A stretch of 7,163 nucleotides of DNA from Clostridia bacterium (GTDB lineage Bacteria; Bacillota; Clostridia; Oscillospirales; CAG-272). The stretch covers positions 1 to 7,163 of the forward strand of contig CAAGDE010000089.1 in assembly GCA_900768535.1 (NCBI GenBank). The letters are read 5' to 3'. Each line of letters opens with the position of its first letter. The first letter of the stretch is position 1. Positions 1-4,265 of the stretch are shown piece after piece. The translations under genes and the position numbers were made by a program. Under the pieces are notes generated by a model. The model was not told the origin of the DNA. It searched no databases and saw only the letters and a program-made list of their open reading frames with translations.

Positions 1-121
1 AAATCTTTCCGGTGCTTCAGTCGGGGGTATGCCCTTCTCAGTGAAAGTTCTTGGGGTTCTTAGACCCTTCTTCCAAGAAGGGTCTAAGCAGGGTTTGGGA
101 CAGCGTCCCAAGGTCTTCCCC
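1..121. repeat. Palindromic intergenic repeat, left copy (one arm)
   Basis: This 121-bp unit recurs as a reverse complement at 7005-7125 with only three differences (left positions 14, 24 and 86), so 118 of 121 bases match. It contains two hairpins. One is a perfect stem at 59-88, with 14-nt arms around a CC centre. The other is TTGGGAC-AGC-GTCCCAA at 95-111. It starts within a few bases of the window edge and ends 1 nt before the stop codon of the minus-strand regulator. Read from that gene it lies directly 3', in the same relative orientation as the right copy lies after the operon. No T-tract follows the hairpins in that direction, so it is not a standard intrinsic terminator. It carries no plausible gene; a short frame through it simply translates the repeat. 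A REP/BIME-like or MITE-derived 3'-end element is inferred, and no named family was recognised. Confidence 0.85.
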
Positions 122-122
122 G

Positions 123-365
123 TCAACGTATTTCCTGCTCTAAGGATTGGAAGTGGGGGGTGTCGAAGAATTCGGGGAGGGAGATACCGAGTCCGTCGCA
201 GAGCATTTTGATGGTGACGATGCCGGGGTTACGGCTTTTGCCGTACAGGATGTTTTTGATGGTCGAAGGGGGGACGGCGGACTCTGTTGCCAGCTTGTGG
301 ATCGACATTCCTTTTTCCTCACAGAGCAACAGCAGGCGGTTTTTCACGGTGGTATAGGTATCCAT
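123..365 (-). CDS. Small XRE-family (Cro/C1-type) helix-turn-helix regulator
   Basis: This encodes an 80-residue DNA-binding protein that is little more than one HTH domain. Helix 1 is at about residues 5-18 (VKNRLLLLCEEKG), helix 2 at 21-29 (SIHKLATES), the recognition helix at 32-40 (PPSTIKNIL), and helices 4 and 5 at 49-67 (VTIKMLCDGLG, SLPEFF). A short tail ends in QEIR. There is no sensor, dimerisation or membrane domain, as is usual for this very common Clostridia group. The frame stays open to 590, but the ATG at 365 is chosen because GAGGTG lies 6 nt upstream and the further upstream translation is low-complexity read-through of the intergenic region. It is divergent from the putative small RNA and the galT operon, and its 5' region overlaps the rightward promoter, so a role in autoregulation or control of that transcript is plausible. 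The target is unknown. The stop codon sits immediately beside the palindromic repeat. Confidence 0.88.
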   Translation of the reverse strand: MDTYTTVKNRLLLLCEEKGMSIHKLATESAVPPSTIKNILYGKSRNPGIVTIKMLCDGLGISLPEFFDTPHFQSLEQEIR

Positions 366-371
366 AAATTT

Positions 372-377
372 CACCTC
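372..377 (-). promoter_or_regulatory. Ribosome binding site of the HTH regulator (decides start)
   Basis: On the minus strand the sequence is GAGGTG, a six-base match to the 16S anti-Shine-Dalgarno, with a 6-nt AT-rich spacer before the ATG at 365. It fixes the start inside a longer open frame. The regulator's promoter is less clear. A TAAAAT at 400-395 on the minus strand could be a -10, but no good -35 lies at the usual distance. Confidence 0.8.
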
Positions 378-383
378 TTGCGA

Positions 384-393
384 TTGTATACAA
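384..393. promoter_or_regulatory. Perfect 10-bp palindrome TTGTATACAA, candidate operator
   Basis: TTGTATACAA is its own reverse complement. It lies 18 nt upstream of the regulator start codon, between the Shine-Dalgarno and the candidate minus-strand -10. It is also about 19 nt upstream of the rightward -35. Small Cro/C1-type regulators commonly bind short AT-rich palindromes near their own promoters, so an autoregulatory operator is a reasonable guess. A 10-bp AT-rich palindrome can also arise by chance. Confidence 0.3.
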
Positions 394-411
394 CATTTTA
401 CCGCTTTTCTC

Positions 412-440
412 TTGACAAAGTGGGCTATATATGATATAAT
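412..440 (+). promoter_or_regulatory. Consensus housekeeping promoter facing right
   Basis: TTGACA at 412-417 and TATAAT at 435-440 are separated by exactly 17 nt, a perfect match to the sigma-70/SigA consensus. Transcription should start near 447. No credible reading frame follows before the terminator at 589-618, so the expected product is a short untranslated RNA. An 8-bp direct repeat, GGGCTATA, brackets the -10 at 422-429 and 442-449 with a 20-bp period and could be a protein-binding site. Confidence 0.85.
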
Positions 441-446
441 AGGGCT

Positions 447-618
447 ATAAATAGACCATCTTTTTGAAAAGAACAGGAAAAAGACCGCAAAGCTGAACGA
501 TATCCGTATGATTTTGCGGCAGATCCATCCGACACCGGGAATCCGGGCAGGCGTGTACCTCCCTGATTTGCACGCGTCCGTCCGTTCCACCTCCTCTGCT
601 TCGGCGGAGGAGGTTTTT
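447..618 (+). ncRNA. Putative small non-coding RNA, about 170 nt, unassigned family
   Basis: The call rests on a consensus promoter immediately upstream, a strong intrinsic terminator at the end, and hairpin potential between them. Visible hairpins are 459-472 (UCUUU/AAAGA), CCGCAAA at 485-491 with UUUGCGG at 513-519, CCGG-GAAU-CCGG near 536-547, and GCGUG at 551-555 with CACGC at 571-575. The last encloses a 15-nt loop containing ACCUCCC. I compared it from memory with 6S RNA, SRP RNA, tmRNA, RNase P RNA and T-box leaders and saw no diagnostic motif of any of them. It could be a trans-acting regulator. It could also be an attenuated leader of galT, but galT has its own promoter downstream. 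The 5' end is set from the promoter only. Confidence 0.5.
589..618 (+). terminator. Strong intrinsic terminator with UUCG tetraloop
   Basis: ACCTCCTCTG at 589-598 pairs with CGGAGGAGGT at 605-614 with one G-U pair. It is closed by C-TTCG-G at 599-604, giving an 11-bp GC-rich stem with an extra-stable UUCG loop. Five T residues follow at 614-618. This separates the upstream consensus promoter from the galT operon. Confidence 0.88.
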
Positions 619-750
619 CATCTTTCGGCAGGGGTGCCGGGCGGGGATTTTGCATACCTTGATTTTGTGACGTCTCCGCCGGTTTGATACAGCCGCTCCC
701 CGTTGCAGTCCCTTTGGCGGTTTTTTCTTTGAAAAAGTAGCGAAAAGGCA
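619..750. other. Intergenic spacer between small RNA and operon promoter
   Basis: No gene is supported here. GGCGG at 716-720 followed by six T residues (721-726) can pair with CCGCC at 676-680 across a 35-nt interior. This might be a second, weak terminator or the end of a longer structured RNA, but the stem is too short to rely on. The segment also weakly resembles 541-580 (CCGGGC, then TACC, GATTT and GTC in the same order), which could reflect an old imperfect duplication or chance. Confidence 0.3.
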
Positions 751-779
751 TTTACAAACGCAGAAAAACATGGTATAAT
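751..779 (+). promoter_or_regulatory. Promoter of the galT operon
   Basis: TTTACA at 751-756 and TATAAT at 774-779 are separated by 17 nt. A TG at 771-772 makes an extended -10 (TGGTATAAT). Transcription should begin near 786, giving a 5' untranslated region of about 45 nt. GGAG at 821-824 then lies 6 nt before the galT ATG. No clear catabolite-response element or other operator was recognised. Confidence 0.85.
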
Positions 780-830
780 ATAGAATGTAGGACTATAGTT
801 TCCCGCGATGGGATTGGAACGGAGACAGGA

Positions 831-2342
831 ATGAAGCAAACGATATGCCAGGTGATAAGCGATCTGATCGCCTATGCCGAAAAAAGCGGGCTTGCAGATG
901 CCCGCGACCGTGTATATTTTGAGAACCGGCTGATGGAAAAGCTGCACGTCAGCGCGTTTGAGGGCGCCGGGGAGCCGGCGGAGCGCCCCCTGGAGGAGAT
1001 TTTGGCGGACGCGTGCGATTACGCCGTGGAGCAGGGGATCATTCCCGACAACGGCGTGACCGGGAGGGATCTGTTCGATACCGAGCTGATGGGGCTTCTG
1101 ACGCCGCTTCCCAGCCGGGTGATTGATGAATTCAACCGCCGCTATGCGGAGTCGCCCGAAGCCGCAACCGACTATTACTACCACCTCTCCTGCGCATCGG
1201 ATTATATCCGCACCTACCGCGTGAAGCGGGATCTCAAGTGGATTTACGACGGGAAATACGGCACACTGGACATTACGGTCAACCTCTCCAAGCCGGAGAA
1301 GGACCCCAAGGCGATTGCCGCGGCGAAAGCGCAGAAGCAGACCGGATATCCGAAGTGCGCGCTCTGCCGAGAGAACGAGGGCTTTGCGGGCAGTCTGACC
1401 CAGGCGGCAAGGGCATCGCACCGGCTCATTCCGCTGACGCTGGACGGAAAGCAGTGGTTTTTGCAGTACTCGCCCTACGTGTATTACAACGAGCACTGCA
1501 TTGTGCTGTCCGGCGAGCATATACCGATGAAAATCGACCGCAGTACGTTCGTCAAACAGCTCGATTTCATCACCTGGCTTCCGCACTACTTTCTCGGCTC
1601 CAATGCCGATCTGCCGATTGTCGGCGGCTCTATCCTCACGCATGACCATATGCAGGGCGGACACTACACCTTTGCCATGGAGCGCGCCGGAATTGAGCTT
1701 CCGCTTGTTTTCCGCGACTATCCGGAGATCACTGCGGGGATCGTTCACTGGCCCATGTCGGTCATCCGTCTGCGCGGCGCGGACAAGGAGCGGCTGACCG
1801 AGCTTGCCGACCGTATTCTGACGGCGTGGCGGGATTATACCGATGCAGACGCCGTGATCTATGCCGAAACGGACGGGGAGCGGCACAACACCGTCACTCC
1901 CATCGCGCGGCGCAGAGGGGCGGATTATGAGCTGGATCTGGTTCTGCGCAACAACCTGACCACGCCGGAGCATCCGCTGGGACTGTACCATACGCACGCG
2001 GACAAGCATAACATCAAAAAAGAGAACATCGGACTGATTGAGGTCATGGGACTTGCGGTGCTTCCCGCACGGCTCAAGACGGAAATGAGCATTCTTGCCG
2101 GTATGCTGGCAGAGGGGAAGGACCCCGCCGGGGACGACCGGGTGGCAAAGCACGCCGCGTGGGTCAGCCGCTTTGCGGGGGATTACACCTTCACTTCTGA
2201 CAACGCGGAGGAGATTCTGCGGCGCGAGATCGGGCGCACCTTTGAGGGTGTGCTGGAGGATGCCGGCGTTTACAAGTGTGACGGGGCAGGACGGGAAGCG
2301 TTTTTGCGGTTTGTCCGGACAGTTGGCGGAGAAACGGTATGA
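831..2342 (+). CDS. galT: UDP-glucose--hexose-1-phosphate uridylyltransferase, class II GalT
   Basis: The predicted cytoplasmic Leloir-pathway enzyme transfers UMP from UDP-glucose to galactose-1-phosphate, giving UDP-galactose and glucose-1-phosphate. The 503 residues match the usual size of the Firmicutes class II form, which differs from the roughly 350-residue E. coli type. Diagnostic segments are YYYHLSCASDYIRTYRVKRDLKW (residues 115-137, noted here in parts: YYYHLS, DYIRTYR), the CxxC at 176-179 (CALC), and the nucleotidyl-transfer motif GGSILTHDHMQGG at 265-277. In that motif the central His273 is the expected UMP acceptor and Q275 is conserved. NIKKENIGLIEVMGLAVLPARL at 394-415 is also characteristic (NIKKENIG, EVMGLAVLP). 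The start is supported by GGAG 6 nt upstream and a strong promoter. It is the first gene of the operon and overlaps the next by ATGA. No galK or galE is in the window. All key residues appear intact. Confidence 0.95.
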   Translation: MKQTICQVISDLIAYAEKSGLADARDRVYFENRLMEKLHVSAFEGAGEPAERPLEEILADACDYAVEQGIIPDNGVTGRDLFDTELMGLLTPLPSRVIDEFNRRYAESPEAATDYYYHLSCASDYIRTYRVKRDLKWIYDGKYGTLDITVNLSKPEKDPKAIAAAKAQKQTGYPKCALCRENEGFAGSLTQAARASHRLIPLTLDGKQWFLQYSPYVYYNEHCIVLSGEHIPMKIDRSTFVKQLDFITWLPHYFLGSNADLPIVGGSILTHDHMQGGHYTFAMERAGIELPLVFRDYPEITAGIVHWPMSVIRLRGADKERLTELADRILTAWRDYTDADAVIYAETDGERHNTVTPIARRRGADYELDLVLRNNLTTPEHPLGLYHTHADKHNIKKENIGLIEVMGLAVLPARLKTEMSILAGMLAEGKDPAGDDRVAKHAAWVSRFAGDYTFTSDNAEEILRREIGRTFEGVLEDAGVYKCDGAGREAFLRFVRTVGGETV

Positions 2343-4246
2343 AAAAGAGCAACACGGGACTGCTGATTGCCATTCTTTCGGTCGGTGTACTGATCCTGGT
2401 CGCGCTGACGCTTAATCTTGCCATGGGCGGGATGTGGATTGTCAGGGGCATGGACGGCAAGAGCGCTTACGAACTGGCGGTGGAAAACGGATTTCAGGGC
2501 AGCGTGACCGAGTGGCTGGCAACCCTTGGCGGAAGCGACGGAAAGAGCGCTTACGAAATTGCCGTGGAGAACGGCTTTGCGGGGAGCGAGAAGGAGTGGC
2601 TCATCTCGCTTGCCTTCGGTGAGGACGGCAAGGACGGGAAGGACGGAAAAGACGGACAGAACGGCACGAACGGAAAAAACGGGCGTGACGGGGAGGACGG
2701 ACGGGACGGACGGGACGGCATCAGCATCCGGAGCGTGAAGATTAACGAGAACGGACGCCTGATGGTTACCCTGTCGGACGGGAGCGTGTTGGACGCGGGA
2801 CCGGTCGGAACGGTTGCCGTGACCGAACCGGACGATTTTACCAAAGCGCAGGCGGACGGCTACTCCGGCACGCGGGATGAATGGCTGCGCGGATTGCAGA
2901 CCGGGAGCCGGACGGACAGCGCCGGAAACAAGCTGTCGGTGGCGGATTGCGGTGTCAACCAAGCCGGACATCTGATCGTCACGCTGTCGGACGGTGAAAC
3001 CAAGCTGGACGCCGGGGAGATCCCGGCGGACGGGTATACCTCCGAATCCGTGGAGGCGTACAATATGCGCCCGCGGTTCGAGACGGTGGTGCTGAACTGG
3101 GAAAATCCTGCACTGACCATCCGGGACGTGCCGGGAACCGGCGCATCGCTGAACGGCGGCGGCTATAAGGCGGGGACGAAATTCCTTTGCATCGGCAAGG
3201 GCGAGGTCACGGAAGGGGACGAATTCGTCAAGCTGCTGCTCCCGGACGGGAAAATCGGCTACGCGCGGAGCAAATTCTTTGAGGTCTGCCATCTGACGCA
3301 GGTCGGGGAAGAGGGCATGAGACTGCCGGCATCGCTGACCCTGACGGTCGGAAAGTCCATGCGCGTGACGATGAGCGAGCTGGCACCGTGGGCGGACGAG
3401 CTCTGCTTCCCGGTCTTTGACGGCGACGGTCTGACGCAGGTTGACCACAAGGACGGGACCTACAGCCTGTTCTATGCGGCGGCGGGGACGTACACGCTAA
3501 ACGTCTCGCTCTGCCGTCTGCTTGCCGCCGACACCGTGCAGTACCTGGATATCAAACAGGTCACGGTCACGGTGACGGACGCGAAAACGGTGACCGGCAA
3601 AAAGGGACTGCTCATCGGAGACAGCCGCATCTGCCCCGGCACCGCGGGGATGGCGAGCCTTTCTACCGAGCTGAAACGGCTGCTGCCCGGCGTGGAATGG
3701 GTCGGAACACGAAAGACCCCTGACGGAATCCCGTGCGAGGGCTACGGCGGCTGGAAGGCGGAAAATCTGGGTGTGAGCGAGAGTGTCGATGGGGTTATCA
3801 ATGCGTTCCGCAACCCGGAGACAAAGAAGTTCGATTTTGCGTACTATCTTACCGAACATCCCGACTGCAAGCCGGATTTTGTGGTGCTGAATTTCGGCGC
3901 AAACGATATCTATTCGCTGAAATCAATCGAATATCTGAATGCGATGGTTCAGTCCATCCATGCGTATGACCCGAAGCTTCCGGTTCTGGTGCTGACCGAA
4001 TACACTATGCGTCCGGATGAGACTGCGTTTGCCTCGGATGTGGAGCGGCGCCTCTCGGCGACCTATTTCTTCCGCCTGACGAACGCATTTGCCGGAAAAG
4101 AGAGCGGGAAAACCTATCTGATTCCGAATTTCCTCTCGGTTGACCCCACGGGGGACCGGGCGGATTTCATCCACCTCAGCGCGGACGGATACGCGCGTGA
4201 GGCGGACGTGATTGTGACTTACCTTGCCGACCTGCTCGGTACTTGA
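2339..4246 (+). CDS. Membrane-anchored SGNH/GDSL hydrolase with collagen-like stalk
   Basis: This is a predicted surface esterase or deacetylase of 635 residues. MKKSN precedes a hydrophobic segment at about 7-27, most likely an uncleaved anchor. Two near-identical 28-residue repeats follow (DGKSAYE, 39-66 and 67-95), then a Gly-X-Y run at 94-127. A degenerate third repeat is at 164-188 (GYSGTRDEWL), and a paired motif (VTLSDG...LDAG) occurs near 130-154 and 199-226. An SH3-like domain is likely at 241-316 and an Ig-like beta domain at 331-415. The C-terminal SGNH hydrolase spans 421-633. Its blocks are present: GDSR with nucleophile Ser429, YGG at 469-471, GAND at 520-523 with Asn522, and DFIH with Asp609 and His612, so it should be active. 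GGAG at 2328-2331 inside galT, 7 nt upstream, and the ATGA overlap imply translational coupling. The substrate is unknown; an O-acetylated polysaccharide is a family-based guess. Confidence 0.9.
   Translation: MKKSNTGLLIAILSVGVLILVALTLNLAMGGMWIVRGMDGKSAYELAVENGFQGSVTEWLATLGGSDGKSAYEIAVENGFAGSEKEWLISLAFGEDGKDGKDGKDGQNGTNGKNGRDGEDGRDGRDGISIRSVKINENGRLMVTLSDGSVLDAGPVGTVAVTEPDDFTKAQADGYSGTRDEWLRGLQTGSRTDSAGNKLSVADCGVNQAGHLIVTLSDGETKLDAGEIPADGYTSESVEAYNMRPRFETVVLNWENPALTIRDVPGTGASLNGGGYKAGTKFLCIGKGEVTEGDEFVKLLLPDGKIGYARSKFFEVCHLTQVGEEGMRLPASLTLTVGKSMRVTMSELAPWADELCFPVFDGDGLTQVDHKDGTYSLFYAAAGTYTLNVSLCRLLAADTVQYLDIKQVTVTVTDAKTVTGKKGLLIGDSRICPGTAGMASLSTELKRLLPGVEWVGTRKTPDGIPCEGYGGWKAENLGVSESVDGVINAFRNPETKKFDFAYYLTEHPDCKPDFVVLNFGANDIYSLKSIEYLNAMVQSIHAYDPKLPVLVLTEYTMRPDETAFASDVERRLSATYFFRLTNAFAGKESGKTYLIPNFLSVDPTGDRADFIHLSADGYAREADVIVTYLADLLGT
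2453..2620 (+). repeat. Two 84-bp direct repeats encoding DGKSAYE modules
   Basis: The copies at 2453-2536 and 2537-2620 encode the DGKSAYE(L/I)AVENGF..GS..EWL module of the SGNH protein. DNA identity is highest in the first 40 bases. A diverged protein-level third copy lies further on, at about residues 164-188. Such modules are common in surface and phage-type proteins of Firmicutes, often beside Gly-X-Y tracts as here, and are probably spacer or oligomerisation elements. Confidence 0.8.
2618..2719 (+). repeat. Gly-X-Y collagen-like tract, 9-bp periodic DNA
   Basis: The tract encodes residues 94-127 of the SGNH protein, with a Gly at every third position, twelve in all. The X position is mostly Lys, Arg or Glu and the Y position Asp or Asn; there is no proline. 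The lack of proline and the alternating Lys/Asp charges are typical of bacterial collagen-like stalks, which rely on charge pairs instead of hydroxyproline. The DNA is built from GAC-GG units and is likely prone to slippage. Confidence 0.85.
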
Positions 4247-4265
4247 TAGAAAGGAATGAAACCGT

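Noticed and set aside
366..590. N-terminal extension of the HTH regulator to a start at 590
   Set aside because: The extension would run through the terminator and promoter region and has no domain. The ATG at 365 has a well-placed GAGGTG.
508..687. Short plus-strand open frame (59 codons, ATG at 508) across the small RNA and its terminator
   Set aside because: It has no Shine-Dalgarno and is interrupted at the RNA level by the strong terminator at 589-618. Its composition merely follows the local GC content.
676..726. Second intrinsic terminator before the galT promoter
   Set aside because: The six-T run is good, but the only stem is 5 bp (CCGCC/GGCGG) across about 35 nt, too weak to call.
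752..766. Possible catabolite-response (cre) site over the galT operon -35
   Set aside because: It matches only about 8 of 10 constrained positions and lacks the G and the final C of the consensus, so it is not reliable.
618..2153. Minus-strand open frame of 511 codons antisense to galT
   Set aside because: It is low-complexity and His/Arg-rich, with no recognisable domain or ribosome binding site, and lies opposite an unambiguous galT.
2270..3448. Minus-strand open frame of 392 codons opposite the SGNH gene
   Set aside because: Its VPSVLPV-type repeats are simply the complement of the Gly-X-Y coding tract.
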